The notes beneath the pieces are model-generated. The model saw nothing but the letters and a program-made list of their open reading frames with translations, was not told the DNA's origin and ran no database searches. A program made the position numbers and the translations under genes. Positions 19,034-30,448 of a stretch of 64,000 nt of DNA are shown here, in pieces (position 1 is the first letter of the stretch; the number at the start of each line of letters is the position of its first letter). Source of the stretch: Acidobacteriota bacterium (lineage in GTDB: Bacteria > Acidobacteriota > Terriglobia > Terriglobales > Acidobacteriaceae). The stretch spans positions 56,390 through 120,389 of the forward strand of contig JAJZVX010000009.1 in assembly GCA_021846985.1 (NCBI GenBank), in the 5' to 3' direction.

Positions 19034-19500
19034 TGGTTTCTGGCGGTCCTTTCCATGCAGTGCATCCCGGGCCTTTCAATCGTCTGGCCGGCAGACCCCC
19101 TTGTGGGCTGTCCATCCGGCCCGCCGCTGCGCCCACGGCCTAATCGAGCAGCGTCAACCCGTACCCCTCCATTGTATCCAAGACCTCGCTCCTTTCCCGC
19201 CGCTCCCCCCGCCCTGCCGCCCTCCGATCAACAGAGCCGACGGGCGCAGGCGCGCCACCGCCTTCCTTCCAGATCGGCTCTCCGGCGCTTTCCCCGTTCC
19301 CCTCCTCAAGTTTCTTGGCTCATTCACGCATTCCCGCGCATCCTGCCCCTTCCCCGCCGCATCCATCTATGCATAGAGTCGTGTAGGCTCATGGAAACAA
19401 AACGCTTTGTCCATCGCGGCCAACGTCCGGCTTTCTTCACATCGACCGCGCGCCACGCCGCCTGCTAACCACCACAATCAAGAAAGAGGAGATTTCCCCA
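19034..19500. other. Divergent intergenic region tkt/sodA
   Basis: No convincing gene in these 467 bases; short open frames here are low-complexity and unsupported. It must hold promoters for both neighbours. A perfect 12-bp palindrome, TCTATGCATAGA, lies at 19366-19377, 124 bases before sodA, and could be an operator. AGAGGAG at about 19486 is the sodA ribosome binding site. Confidence 0.5.
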
Positions 19501-20124
19501 ATGGCATTTGAACTCGCCCCCCTCCCTTACGACTACGCCGCCCTCGAGCCCTATATCGACGCGGAAACCATGCATTTTCATCACGACAAACATCACCAGA
19601 CTTATGTGAACAACCTCAATGCCGCCGTCGCCAACCATCCCGAGCTGGCCGCCATGGCGGTCGACGATCTACTCCGCAACCTCGCCAAGGTTCCTGAGGA
19701 CATCCGCACTGCGGTGCGCAACAACGGCGGAGGCGTGGCCAATCACAACGCTTTCTGGCGCCTGATGGGACCGGTCGGCTCCGCAAACGTCGGCGGCGCT
19801 CCCATCGGGCCGATTGCCGATCAGATCGTCAAAGATTTTGGCGACTTCGAAACCTTCAAGAAAACCTTCAATGAGACCACCGCCAAGCAGTTCGGCTCCG
19901 GCTGGGGCTGGCTGCTCTTCACCGAGGGCAAGCTGAAGATCATCAGCACCGGCAACCAGGACTCGCCGCTGAGCCAGGGCCTCTACCCCATCCTCATGAA
20001 CGACGTCTGGGAGCACGCCTACTACCTCAAGTACCAGAACCGCCGCCCCGATTACCTCGCCGCCTGGTGGAACGTTGTCAATTGGGCCGAGGTCAACCAG
20101 CGCTTCGCTGTCGCCAGGGGATAA
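19501..20124 (+). CDS. sodA: Superoxide dismutase, Mn/Fe family
   Basis: A 207-aa cytoplasmic enzyme turning superoxide into oxygen and peroxide. Metal ligands visible: H in [14 protein letters not shown] in [11 protein letters not shown], and the D/H pair in NDVWEHAYY. The segment STGNQDSPL is usual in Mn-using members, and an Nramp manganese importer with a DtxR/MntR-type regulator is encoded 16 kb away, so Mn use is plausible but not shown. No signal peptide. Strong RBS upstream of the ATG. Confidence 0.95.
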   Translation: MAFELAPLPYDYAALEPYIDAETMHFHHDKHHQTYVNNLNAAVANHPELAAMAVDDLLRNLAKVPEDIRTAVRNNGGGVANHNAFWRLMGPVGSANVGGAPIGPIADQIVKDFGDFETFKKTFNETTAKQFGSGWGWLLFTEGKLKIISTGNQDSPLSQGLYPILMNDVWEHAYYLKYQNRRPDYLAAWWNVVNWAEVNQRFAVARG

Positions 20125-20344
20125 CAACCGGCCTGATCATGCGCACGCGGGCCGGCGCCTCGCAACTCAGCCTGTGTTCGCACCTCCCGTCGCCATGCTC
20201 CGCCGCTCCATGCCCCGTTTCCAGGCGCATGGAGCGGACCATCCTTGTCTCGACGCCCTCCGAACCGCCTTGCCTCTTGCAGGCCTTCACCGTTCCCCCG
20301 CAACTCTTTTCTCTCTTTCTGTGTCTATCCGAGGGAGGAAACTT

Positions 20345-21100
20345 ATGAACCGGCGCATGCACAGGATGGCTCTTTTTGCGTTGCTGGGATTGTCGATCTC
20401 CGCCGCTCCGCTGGTGGCGGAATCCGGCCGCTTCACCATCGCGCAGAATGGACACCCGGTGGGAACGGCCACCTACTCCATCTCTCCCTCCACCCATGGC
20501 CTCAACTCCAGCTCGCTCGTTCACGTGTCGATGAAGGGCCTCGACTACTCGCTTTCAAAAACCGAGTCCCTCTCGCCCGCGCGCCAGCTCCGCCAGGTCG
20601 AATTGAGCGCCATCGTCAACACCTCGGCGGTTACCTTGAGCGTGGTTCCCCAGGGAACACTGTTTGTGATGGACATCTCGGCCGACGGGCGCAAGACCAC
20701 TAACCGCCTAGCACAACACCGCTCTGCCGTGTTGCTCCCCGATTTTGACCCGGGCGCCTTTGAAACCATGCTCGCTCTTGCCGCGGCCAACAACAACCGC
20801 AACCTCTGGGCCATAATCCCCATCCAGACCGGCTCCGTCGAACCGGTTCAGTTGGCCACCTATGCCGACCAGAGGGGCACTCTCGACGGCAAGCCGGTCG
20901 TCGTGCACCATCTGGTGGCCACCATCGGAGGAGCAGTCACCGACCTCTTCACGAATCCGCAAAACCACCTCATGCAGGCGGAACTGCCGCAAAAGGGCTT
21001 CTCCATGGTCCGCAATGGCTTTGTCCTCACCCAGCCCAGCAATCCGGGAGCGCCGCCGTCAACAGGCGCATCGGCTCCGCCGCAGTCTGTCACTCCTTGA
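20345..21100 (+). CDS. Secreted protein of unknown function
   Basis: A 251-aa protein with a signal peptide (about 1-25, MALFALLGLSISAAPLVA) and a beta-rich body (GRFTIAQNGHPVGTATYSIS, YADQRGTLDGKPVVVHHL). It ends in a proline/serine-rich tail. The ATG at 20345 has GAGGGAGGAA directly upstream. I do not recognise the family; the fold may resemble the DUF3108/LolA-like single-sheet proteins, but that is a guess. Its last 11 bases overlap the end of the convergent nucleotidase-like gene. Confidence 0.75.
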   Translation: MNRRMHRMALFALLGLSISAAPLVAESGRFTIAQNGHPVGTATYSISPSTHGLNSSSLVHVSMKGLDYSLSKTESLSPARQLRQVELSAIVNTSAVTLSVVPQGTLFVMDISADGRKTTNRLAQHRSAVLLPDFDPGAFETMLALAAANNNRNLWAIIPIQTGSVEPVQLATYADQRGTLDGKPVVVHHLVATIGGAVTDLFTNPQNHLMQAELPQKGFSMVRNGFVLTQPSNPGAPPSTGASAPPQSVTP

Positions 21101-21626
21101 CCACGGCAAAGTATTCGGCCACTTCCTGCCAGTTGTTCACCCGCGTGAATCCCGTCACGCCCACGTTGTGAGGCGCGGTATAGAGCAGCCCCTGCCCCTC
21201 GAAACGCAGCAGGTTCTTGGGCAGGTCGTCCACTAAATAATCAGCCCGGAGAATGTTCTTGTTGCCGCAGAAAACATAGTTTGCCGGCGGAATGAACGGA
21301 AAGTGCCGCCGCAGCCAGCGGTACTTCGACCCCAGCGAGTTGGGCACGCTCATCGCCTGCGTCGCAATGTACACCTCGAAACGCGTCGAAAGCTCCCGCA
21401 GCACGTCCTGCGCTCCGGGCATCAGCGCCAGATCCTCAAAGAAGTCCTCGGCATCGAGAAAGGCCCGCAGTTGTTCCCGCCGCTCATGCGGCGTGAACTC
21501 CCATAGCCCCTTGCCCGCAACATCCTGCGGCGTCACATCCTCGTCGAAGGTCTGGTTGTAACGGCGCAGATGCTCGGCCAGCGTATCGGCCATCACCTCG
21601 TCCATATCCACACAGATGCGTTGCAC
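21090..21626 (-). CDS. 5'-nucleotidase (NT5C-like) HAD hydrolase
   Basis: A 178-aa HAD protein of the 5'(3')-deoxyribonucleotidase type: motif I CVDMDEVMADTL, motif II near YIATQAMSVPNS, and motif IV region DYLVDDLPKNLL. By family it would remove phosphate from nucleotides or similar small phosphates. The GTG at 21626 was chosen because GGGAG lies about 9 bases upstream and the catalytic motif starts at once; longer starts add basic low-complexity residues. It converges with and overlaps the secreted protein gene by 11 bases. Confidence 0.8.
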   Translation of the reverse strand: MQRICVDMDEVMADTLAEHLRRYNQTFDEDVTPQDVAGKGLWEFTPHERREQLRAFLDAEDFFEDLALMPGAQDVLRELSTRFEVYIATQAMSVPNSLGSKYRWLRRHFPFIPPANYVFCGNKNILRADYLVDDLPKNLLRFEGQGLLYTAPHNVGVTGFTRVNNWQEVAEYFAVVKE

Positions 21627-21708
21627 TGCCGGTCTCCCGGGAGAGATGTTTGCTCCCTCCCAAGAAAAGGTTAGCAGGAAACAAGTGCCCTCGAGCAGGC
21701 CAGGAGTC

Positions 21709-22476
21709 CTACTTCCGGATCGCCCGGCCGCCCGCCGCTTTGGCCGCATCCGGCGCCTCCGGTGCGGCTGGCGCCATCGCCGCATCCCAGTAGAGCAGCC
21801 TTCCGCAACTGTCGCAGGTCAGCAGCTTGCCTTCGCGCAACTCGTTCCAGATCTGCGGACGCAGACCCATGCGGCAGCCGGTGCATTGCTGGTTCACGGC
21901 ACGCGCCAGGCCCGTGCCGCGCGCGGTGCTCATGCGGTCGTACCGCGCCAGATGGTCCGGCTCAATCCCCTGGCGCTGGCTCTCCCGTTCGGCGGCCAGC
22001 CGGGCCAGTTCGCCCTCGTACTCCTGCTGCCGCTGACCGGCGCGCGCCTGTGTCTTTTGCAATGCTTGGGTCATGTCCTCTGCAGCGGCGCGCGCCTGGA
22101 CGAGCGCTGCCTCCAGCGCCTCGGTCCGTTCCAGGCTGGCATACGCCTCGTTCTCCAGCCGCTCCGCCTCCGCCTCCGCAAAGACGATCTCATGTTCCAT
22201 CGCCTCGGCCTGCGCAGGCGTGGTCACCGAGTCCACCTGCCCGCGAAAGTGCGCGGCCTTCTGGCGATGCTTCGCCGTCTCTCGCTCCAGCCTGGCTCGC
22301 AGCGCTTCCTCTTGTTCGAGCCCGGCCAACGTCTCCGCCACCTTGCCCCGCGCGGACCCCAGGGCCGCCTCGGCCTGCCCCACTTCCACGGGCAGGGCGC
22401 GCACCGCCGCCCTCGCGCGCCCGCTCTCCAGGTCAATCTCCTGCAACTTCACGAGATGCTCGATCTGCGCATTCAT
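21709..22476 (-). CDS. Coiled-coil protein with C4 zinc ribbon
   Basis: A 255-aa protein with a long helical coiled coil (about 1-190, rich in A, E, R, L; for example [22 protein letters not shown]) followed by a C4 zinc ribbon: [13 protein letters not shown], then [13 protein letters not shown]. This is the zf-RING_7/CT398-like family found widely in bacteria, with suggested nucleic-acid or secretion-related roles but no firm function. The start at 22476 ([15 protein letters not shown]) matches the family; an upstream in-frame start at 22602 adds a low-complexity leader. Confidence 0.85.
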   Translation of the reverse strand: MNAQIEHLVKLQEIDLESGRARAAVRALPVEVGQAEAALGSARGKVAETLAGLEQEEALRARLERETAKHRQKAAHFRGQVDSVTTPAQAEAMEHEIVFAEAEAERLENEAYASLERTEALEAALVQARAAAEDMTQALQKTQARAGQRQQEYEGELARLAAERESQRQGIEPDHLARYDRMSTARGTGLARAVNQQCTGCRMGLRPQIWNELREGKLLTCDSCGRLLYWDAAMAPAAPEAPDAAKAAGGRAIRK

Positions 22477-22694
22477 GGCTGCCTTGAAGTCTACGGCATC
22501 GGCCGCGTCTTCAGAAAATCCTGCCCGCGCTGGGGCCTCTTGCGCCCCTGCCCAGCTTGCCGCTGGCTCCCGCGCGCCTGCTGCCATCGCCGGCTCCCGC
22601 ACCCGGCCGAGAATCGATCTTCGCTTAACTTGAAACCTCTCTGCCCTGCTCTATAATGGCGCCTTGCCTGCCGGAATGGCAGGGGAGGCTTCTC

Positions 22695-23603
22695 ATGGAC
22701 GTCCTGCTTTACATCCTTCTGGCCATTGCGGCCATCTTCGTCCTCTCCCTCGTGCTGGGCAGCTTCTTTACCGTCAACACTGCCCAGGTCGCCGTGATCG
22801 CCCGCTTTGGCAAGTTTCTCCGCGTTGCCGACCCGGGATTGAACTGGAAGGTCCCCTTTATCGACGCGGTTGCCGGCATAGTCAGCCTGCGCGTGAATCA
22901 GATCACCCTCACCATGGAAACCAAGACCCGCGACAATGTCTTTGTCACCATCCCCATCTCGGTACAGAATCGCGTGCGCACCGAAAGAGTTTATGACGCC
23001 TATTACAAGCTGTCGGACCCCATGGCGCAGATCAAGTCCTATGTCGAGCAGGTCATCCTCGGTCACGTCCCCGGCATGACCCTCGACGAGGTCTTTGCCA
23101 GCCAGTCCAGCATCGCCGCCGCCGTCAAGCAGGAGCTTGATGCCGATATGGCCACCTTCGGCTACGAGATTGTCAACGTCCTGGTCACCGACATTGTTCC
23201 CGACGCCAAGGTCAAGTCCGCCATGAACGACATCAACGCCGCCCAGCGCGAACAGGTGGCTGCCAACGCCCGCGGCGAAGCCGAAAAAATCCTCGTCGTC
23301 AAGAAAGCCGAGGCGGAGGCGGAAAGCAAGGCCCTCCAGGGCCAGGGCATCGCCAACCAGAGAAAGGCCATCATTGAAGGACTGCAAGCCTCTGTCGAGC
23401 AGTTCCAGAAGGCCGTCGAAGGAGCTACCGCGCACGAAGTCATGCAGCTTGTGCTCGTCACGCAGTACTTTGACACCCTTAAATCCATCGGCGAAAGCGA
23501 CAAAACCAATACCCTCTTCCTGGCCCACTCCCCCTCGGCCGTCAAGCAAGTCTCCGATCAGATTCTCGAAGCAATGCTGGTGGCGCAGCGCGCCAATGAA
23601 TGA
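22695..23603 (+). CDS. Stomatin/prohibitin-like SPFH (band 7) protein
   Basis: A 302-aa membrane protein with one N-terminal helix (about 5-27) and an SPFH domain (VNTAQVAVIARFGKFLRVADPGLNW ... DVVFVTIPIS-like strand region). An alanine/glutamate-rich helix follows (ARGEAEKILVVKKAEAEAES), typical for oligomer assembly. It resembles QmcA/HflK-type proteins of membrane microdomains. No NfeD-type partner is adjacent, although SPFH genes are often paired with one. The ATG at 22695 has AGGGGAGG upstream. Confidence 0.9.
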   Translation: MDVLLYILLAIAAIFVLSLVLGSFFTVNTAQVAVIARFGKFLRVADPGLNWKVPFIDAVAGIVSLRVNQITLTMETKTRDNVFVTIPISVQNRVRTERVYDAYYKLSDPMAQIKSYVEQVILGHVPGMTLDEVFASQSSIAAAVKQELDADMATFGYEIVNVLVTDIVPDAKVKSAMNDINAAQREQVAANARGEAEKILVVKKAEAEAESKALQGQGIANQRKAIIEGLQASVEQFQKAVEGATAHEVMQLVLVTQYFDTLKSIGESDKTNTLFLAHSPSAVKQVSDQILEAMLVAQRANE

Positions 23604-23685
23604 TGCGCCCCGCGCACTGCGGACTATAATCCGTCTGTCCGCAAAACCGGCATCCAGCGCTCTGCGAAACCGCCAAGGAGGGTCC

Positions 23686-24549
23686 ATGACCGCTACCACC
23701 AGAAGAGACTTTCTCAAAGGCGCGGCCACCTGCGCCGCCGCGGCAGGTCTTCTTGCCGAAGCGCCTCTCGACCTCCACGCCAATCCCCTCGGCATGCCCA
23801 TCGGCTGCCAGACCTGGTACGTCCGCGACTGGATCGCCAAGGACTTTCCCGGCACCCTCCGCAAGCTCTCCGCCGCCGGCTTCCAGGCCGTCGAGCTTTG
23901 TTCTCCCTACGGCTACTCCGACGCCGGCTTCGGCGGCCTGGCCCAATACAGCGGCCCTCAACTGCGCCGCATCCTCTCCGATGCCGGCCTCGCCTGCGTC
24001 AGCTCCCACTTCGGCATGGAGGCCCTGCGCAAGAATCAGGACGCTGCCATCGCCTGGGCCAAAGACCTCGGCCTCACGCAGATGCTCGTGCCCAGCCTCG
24101 GCGGACCGCTCCATCCCACCATGGACGACGTCAAGCGCGCCGCCGGCGAATACAACAAGATGGGCGAGAAAGCCGCTGCCGCCGGCATCCAGCAGGGCCT
24201 GCACAACGAAGGCTTCGAGCTCTCCACCGTCGATGGCAAGCGCACCTACGACCTGCTCTTCCAGCTTCTCGACCCCAAGCTGATCAAGTTCCAGTTCCAG
24301 GTCTCCACCATCGCCGAGGGCTTCCACGCCGCCGATTACTTCACCCGCTATCCCGGCCGCTTCGTCTCCATGCACGCGCAGGGCTGGAACGCCAAAACCC
24401 GCAAAATCGTCCCCGTCGGCCAGGGCACCCTCGACTGGAAGAAAATCTTCACCGCCGCCAAAATCGGCGGCATCCGGAACTACTTCGTCGAAATGCCTTT
24501 CCCCCTGATGAAGGCTAGCGTCCCCTACCTGCGCGCGCTCAACGTCTAG
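23686..24549 (+). CDS. Tat-exported sugar isomerase/epimerase-like TIM barrel
   Basis: A 287-aa protein of the AP_endonuc_2/xylose-isomerase-like TIM-barrel family. The N-terminus has a twin-arginine signal (TTRRDFLKGAATCAAAAGLL). The barrel shows VELCSPYGY, LAWAK-like and GLHNEGFEL, with late conserved YPGRFVSMHAQGW and NYFVEMPFP. By family it may isomerise or epimerise a sugar or polyol in the periplasm. Substrate unknown. The RBS AAGGAGG is ideal for the ATG at 23686. A hairpin follows the stop. Confidence 0.86.
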   Translation: MTATTRRDFLKGAATCAAAAGLLAEAPLDLHANPLGMPIGCQTWYVRDWIAKDFPGTLRKLSAAGFQAVELCSPYGYSDAGFGGLAQYSGPQLRRILSDAGLACVSSHFGMEALRKNQDAAIAWAKDLGLTQMLVPSLGGPLHPTMDDVKRAAGEYNKMGEKAAAAGIQQGLHNEGFELSTVDGKRTYDLLFQLLDPKLIKFQFQVSTIAEGFHAADYFTRYPGRFVSMHAQGWNAKTRKIVPVGQGTLDWKKIFTAAKIGGIRNYFVEMPFPLMKASVPYLRALNV

Positions 24550-24550
24550 C

Positions 24551-24625
24551 CCCTGCCGCACCGTTCCGGCAGGGATTCCCCGTGCCCCCTTCTCTGCGCA
24601 GTTCAATCGCGCAAAGAGGGGAATC
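24551..24625 (+). terminator. Two adjacent hairpins before glpK
   Basis: The first hairpin has an 8-bp stem, CCCTGCCG at 24551-24558 with 24567-24574. A second longer one pairs GATTCCCC (24574-24581) with GGGGAATC (24618-24625), with an inner CTCTGCGC/GCGCAAAGAG arm. The first probably ends the upstream gene; the second could be part of the glpK leader. No strong T run. Confidence 0.5.
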
Positions 24626-24699
24626 GTGCGAACACCTCCAGTTTCTTGCCCCTACCCGCCTCCCCGTGTTTGACTGGTCACCGAAGGAAAGCCCGCACT

Positions 24700-26187
<1,488 letters not shown>

Positions 26188-26200
26188 AAGGATCGTGATC

Positions 26201-27754
26201 ATGCGCCGGGAAGCAATGTTGCACCGTCTCTGCGAGCGGCGGGAACCGTGGGACATCGTGGTTATTGGCGGGGGCGCCACCGGCATGGGCGTGGCCGTAG
26301 ACGCCGCCGCGCGCGGCCTGAGTGTTGCGCTCGTCGAGGCGCACGGCTTTGGCAAGGGCACCAGCAGCCGCTCCACCAAGCTTGTTCATGGCGGCGTACG
26401 CTACCTGGAGCAGGGCAACATCTCTCTGGTCATGTCCGCGCTGAAGGAGCGCGGTCTTCTGCGCCAGAACGCGCCCCATCTCGTCCACGATCTGGCCTTT
26501 GTGGTTCCCAACTACTCCTGGTGGGAAGCGCCTTTTTACGGCATTGGGCTGAAGCTCTACGACCTGCTGGCGGGCAAATACGGGTTTGGCGCCTCGCGTC
26601 TGCTCTCGAAAGAGGAGACTCTGGAGCGGCTTCCGGCGCTCGATCCGGCGGATCTGCTGGGCGGCGTGGTCTATTACGACGGCCAGTTCGACGATGCCCG
26701 CCTGCTCATCCATCTGGCCATGACCGCCGCCGACCACGGCGCCGCGCTGGTCAACTACTGTCCCGCCACGGCCCTCACCCGCGATGCCGACGGCTACATC
26801 AACGGCGTGATCGCCCGCGACGAGGAAAGCGGTGAAACCCTTTCCATTCCGGCGCGCGTGGTTGTGAACGCCAGCGGCGTCTTCACGGACGCGGTCCGCC
26901 GCCTGGCTGACCCCGCCGCCGAGCCGCTGCTTATCGCCAGTCAGGGCATCCACCTCGTCTTCGAGCGTTCCTTCCTCAAAGGCGACACCGCGCTCATGGT
27001 TCCGCGCACGAGCGACGGCCGGGTGCTGTTTGTCATTCCGTGGCACGGGCACGCCGTGGCCGGGACCACAGACACGCCGGTGGAGGCGCCCAGTCTTGAG
27101 CCGCGTGCCCGGGACGAAGAGATCGAGTTCATTCTTGAAACCGCCAGCCGCTATCTGACCCGTCCGCCCAGCCGCGGCGACATTCTGGCCGTGTACGCCG
27201 GTCTTCGTCCCCTCGTGAAGGGCGAAGGCAAGACTTCCGCGCTCTCCCGCGATCACGTGATTCACGTGGATGCCTCGGGCCTGCTGACGATCACCGGCGG
27301 CAAGTGGACGACCTATCGCCACATGGCCGAGGACTGCGTTGATCACGCCATCACGCTGGGCAAGCTGCGCGATCTTCCCTGCGCCACCCGGACTCTGCAC
27401 ATTCACGGCTACCTTGAAGACGCGGCCGCGCTTGGCGCGCTCCAGGTCTACGGTTCCGACGCCGAGGCCATCCAGACTCTGACCCGCGATCCGCAGCTCG
27501 CCGCGCGGCTCCATCCGGATCTGCCTTATACCGGCGCGGAGATTCTGTGGGCCGCGCGGGCGGAGATGGCGCGCACGGTGGAAGACGCGCTTGCGCGGCA
27601 CACGCGCGCCCTGTTTCTGAACGCCCGCGCCGCCATGGCCATGGCCGAGCCCGTGGCGCGGCTGCTGGCGCGGGAGCTGGACCGCAACGAGGCATGGATT
27701 CAGGCGCAGGAAAGCGAGTTCCGGACGTTGGCCGAGCAGTATCTCGCGCGGTGA
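26201..27754 (+). CDS. glpD: Glycerol-3-phosphate dehydrogenase, FAD type
   Basis: A 517-aa membrane-associated flavoenzyme oxidising glycerol 3-phosphate to dihydroxyacetone phosphate and feeding the quinone pool. Seen: FAD-binding IVVIGGGATGMGVAVDAAARG near residue 20 and KLVHGGVRYLEQGN. The late motifs are GLRPLVKGEGKTSALSRDH and TITGGKWTTYRHMAEDC. Length is standard. It follows glpK closely. The ATG at 26201 has AAGGATC upstream; a GTG two codons earlier is possible. Confidence 0.95.
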   Translation: MRREAMLHRLCERREPWDIVVIGGGATGMGVAVDAAARGLSVALVEAHGFGKGTSSRSTKLVHGGVRYLEQGNISLVMSALKERGLLRQNAPHLVHDLAFVVPNYSWWEAPFYGIGLKLYDLLAGKYGFGASRLLSKEETLERLPALDPADLLGGVVYYDGQFDDARLLIHLAMTAADHGAALVNYCPATALTRDADGYINGVIARDEESGETLSIPARVVVNASGVFTDAVRRLADPAAEPLLIASQGIHLVFERSFLKGDTALMVPRTSDGRVLFVIPWHGHAVAGTTDTPVEAPSLEPRARDEEIEFILETASRYLTRPPSRGDILAVYAGLRPLVKGEGKTSALSRDHVIHVDASGLLTITGGKWTTYRHMAEDCVDHAITLGKLRDLPCATRTLHIHGYLEDAAALGALQVYGSDAEAIQTLTRDPQLAARLHPDLPYTGAEILWAARAEMARTVEDALARHTRALFLNARAAMAMAEPVARLLARELDRNEAWIQAQESEFRTLAEQYLAR

Positions 27755-28688
27755 ATTCAGCCGCCGAAAAGGCGCAATTTTGACCGTTTTCGGGAGAAAA
27801 GCGAAAGTAAAGGGAAAATAGAGGCGAGCAAGTGATTCTTTTTTCTGTAGTTACTGATTTATACCCCCATGGGGTATAGGGGGGGGTAGGGGGTACATTG
27901 GCGGGTACGGACCGGGCGGATCTCTGACACTGCGGGAGGCAAGCCAGAGGCATGGATTGATTATGCACCCATGGCGAAAAACGGCCGCAGTTGAAAGGTA
28001 AAGAATACAAGTGGCTTGCGGCAGGGAGCGATTGACACCGCGGTGGAGTGAACCCCAGGGGCGGGACGGTTTCAAGGCTGACCGGCCGAGCGGAGGTATT
28101 TGCTGGAGCCAGGTCCGCCCGTCAGGGGCCACCGTTCACTTCAAGGCCCGGCTTCAACCGCAGGGCCTGCGCGTTACGCGGCTCACAGGGTGTGATGAAG
28201 GACGAGATTGCAGGAAAACCGTTCCTCGGCGGCTCAAGCCGCGTTGATCTCAAGGGCGCTTACGGCTGAAACTCGATTTGTGTCCTTTCCAAACCGGAGT
28301 TTCGCCACGGGCGGCTAACTCCCGCGTGGTTCAGCAAGCCGTTCAGATGGAGTCAGTTTTGTTTCCGCGATGGGTCAAGCACAATCGATTCGGCGCGGCG
28401 GCGCAAAGAAAGAGGCTAGATTTCCCGAAAGGACACAGAGAGTTTTGTATCTGCTTTTGAAAGTTTTTTGAGTGTTGCAGATCACAAATTTCTATAATTC
28501 ATCTATTTCTTATTCCTATCGTGTTAGTGTAGGCATAGCTTTCATAGATAACGAATAGACGCAAGTAACCGCGCCACTGCGGCCCGGGCTCTTGTTGTGG
28601 ATTGACAAAAGAAGACAGGGAAGCGGTCCCGGCATGTCCGCCAGTTCACTGCCGAATCTCCGGTTCTCTCTCTGACGGGATGCCGGTT
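27755..28688. other. Long non-coding stretch after glpD
   Basis: About 930 bases with no supported gene. It holds a CsoR-like palindrome (27860-27878) beside a G-rich run (27879-27893), then GC-rich text with only short open frames. The last 250 bases turn AT-rich. A TATAAT at 28493-28498 with TTGAGT 19 bases upstream is a possible promoter for the zinc-ribbon gene, which would leave a leader of about 180 bases. Confidence 0.5.
27860..27878. promoter_or_regulatory. CsoR/FrmR-like inverted repeat
   Basis: Perfect palindrome with 8-base arms, TATACCCC-CAT-GGGGTATA. A/T-flanked G tracts like this are the known operator style of the CsoR/RcnR/FrmR repressor family. No such repressor and no copper, nickel or formaldehyde gene lies next to it in this window, so the assignment is by pattern only. 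Confidence 0.4.
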
Positions 28689-29021
28689 ATGGAATTTGTC
28701 GACAGAACGCTCAAGTGCATTGACTGTGGCGCCGAGTTCGTATTCACGGCCGGCGAACAGTTATTCTTCCACGATAAACAGTTCAAGAACGATCCCAAGC
28801 GCTGCAAGCAGTGCAAGGCGAAGCGAGCCGGTGGCGGTCCCAGGGTGAGGCCCGAGACCCGCACGACGTGTTCCGAGTGCGGAGCCGAGACGACGGTGCC
28901 GTTCAAACCGACCCAGGGCCGTCCTGTCCTCTGCCGTTCCTGTTTTCAGCAGCAGATGTCCACTCCGCAGCCGCACCACAGTCCGAACATCCAGACCGAA
29001 CCGGCGCCGGAGCAGGACTGA
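28689..29021 (+). CDS. Small double zinc-ribbon protein (zf-trcl type)
   Basis: A 110-aa protein with two zinc ribbons. The first is the zf-trcl/zinc-ribbon family: TLKCIDCGAEFVFTAGEQLFF, DPKRCKQCKAKR. The second has TTCSECGAETTVPFKPTQGRP then LCRSCF. A disordered proline/glutamine-rich tail follows. Proteins of this kind are thought to bind nucleic acid and in some bacteria sit with cold-shock or RNA-handling genes; here there is no such neighbour. ATG at 28689 chosen as the family's start; an ATG three codons earlier is possible. Confidence 0.82.
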   Translation: MEFVDRTLKCIDCGAEFVFTAGEQLFFHDKQFKNDPKRCKQCKAKRAGGGPRVRPETRTTCSECGAETTVPFKPTQGRPVLCRSCFQQQMSTPQPHHSPNIQTEPAPEQD

Positions 29022-29170
29022 GCCGAAGATCGCTCATTCCATTGGACGAGGGCCTGCGGCATGCACCAGGGCAGGCGCTGCGCTATCGGCGCGGGCAAAG
29101 GCGCGGACGTCTGCCCTTTGGCGCCGCATGGTTTGACATTGCGGCGGGGGTGCGGGTGTTTTTTCGGATT

Positions 29171-30448
29171 TCACGCTTTGCGGCGCAGGGCGCGATGTCC
29201 AATGTCGCGCCGGTAATACATGCCCTCGAAGTGAATCTCTTCCAGCGCCTGATAGGCGCGGTCCAGCGCCTCCTGGAGCGATGCGGCCGCCGCCGTGACG
29301 CCCAGCACGCGGCCGCCGCTCGTCACCACCTGCCCGTCTTTCAACGCCGAGCCGGCATGGAAGACCTGCACGCCTGGAATCTTTGCGGCCAGCTCCAGTC
29401 CGGTGATGGGGAATCCTGTTTTGTAGCTGCCGGGATAGCCTCGGGAGCTGGCCACCACACAGGCTGCCGCGCCGGGCGCCCAGCGCAGTTCCGCCTCGGC
29501 GAGCCGTCCGTCCACGCAGGCCTCAAGCGCCTCCACCAGGCCGCTCTCCAGCCGCAGCAGGATGGCCTGCGTCTCCGGATCGCCAAAGCGCGCGTTGAAC
29601 TCCAGCACCTGCGGTCCTTTCGCCGTCATCATCAGCCCGCAATAGAGCACGCCGACAAAGGGGGTGCCCTCCCCGGCCATGCCGCGCACGGTGGGTTCGG
29701 CAATGTGCCGCAGGATCCACTCCTTCATTCCCTCGTCCAGCATCTCGTCGGTTGAGTACACGCCCATTCCGCCGGTGTTGGGACCGGTATCGCCCTCGCC
29801 GATCCGTTTGTGGTCCTGCGCCGGGGCCAGCGGGGCCACGTGTTTGCCGTCTGTGAGGCAGAGGAAGCTCAGCTCGTCGCCTTCCAGGAACTCCTCGATC
29901 ACCACCTGCCGCTCGGTCTCGCCCAGCAGCTTGCCGCTGAAGAGACCCTGGGCGGCTTCCAGTGCGGTGTGGCGCGACTCGCAGATGAGGACGCCCTTGC
30001 CGGCGGCCAGCCCGTCGGCCTTGACCACGATGGGCGGATGGAAGAGCTCCAGCGCCTTGGCCGCCTCGTGGGCGTTGGCGCACACGGCGTAGTTTCCGGT
30101 TGGAATCTGATGCCGCTGCAGGAAGCCCTTGGCAAATCCCTTGCTTGACTCGAGCATTGCCGCCGCCCGGGTTGGTCCGAAGACCCGCAATCCGCGCTGT
30201 TTCAGCGCATCCACCACGCCCAGCGAGAGCGGCAGCTCCGGTCCGACAATGGTAAGTTCAGGCCGCTCCTCCTCCGCGAGGCGCACCATGGCATCCAGGC
30301 TCTTCAAGTCCACCGGCAGGCACCGCGCCATGCGCGCGATGCCACCGTTACCCGGCGCACACACCACATCCGTCACCCGCGCGCTCCGTTTGACTGCCCA
30401 GGCCAGCGCATGCTCCCGGCCCCCCGAACCCAGAATTAAAACTTTCAT
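29171..30448 (-). CDS. purD: Phosphoribosylamine--glycine ligase
   Basis: A 425-aa ATP-grasp enzyme joining glycine to phosphoribosylamine in purine synthesis. Seen: VLILGSGGREHALAWAV at the start, TIVGPELPLSLGVVDAL, VVKADGLAAGKGVLIC, and the signature EFNARFGDPETQAILLRL. Full length. CAGGAA precedes the ATG. It stands alone here; purH, acting later in the pathway, is 29 kb away on the other strand. Confidence 0.96.
   Translation of the reverse strand: MKVLILGSGGREHALAWAVKRSARVTDVVCAPGNGGIARMARCLPVDLKSLDAMVRLAEEERPELTIVGPELPLSLGVVDALKQRGLRVFGPTRAAAMLESSKGFAKGFLQRHQIPTGNYAVCANAHEAAKALELFHPPIVVKADGLAAGKGVLICESRHTALEAAQGLFSGKLLGETERQVVIEEFLEGDELSFLCLTDGKHVAPLAPAQDHKRIGEGDTGPNTGGMGVYSTDEMLDEGMKEWILRHIAEPTVRGMAGEGTPFVGVLYCGLMMTAKGPQVLEFNARFGDPETQAILLRLESGLVEALEACVDGRLAEAELRWAPGAAACVVASSRGYPGSYKTGFPITGLELAAKIPGVQVFHAGSALKDGQVVTSGGRVLGVTAAAASLQEALDRAYQALEEIHFEGMYYRRDIGHRALRRKA

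Noticed and set aside
28811..29755. 314-codon plus-strand frame crossing the zinc-ribbon gene and purD
   Set aside because: It runs out of frame through one conserved gene and antisense through another.
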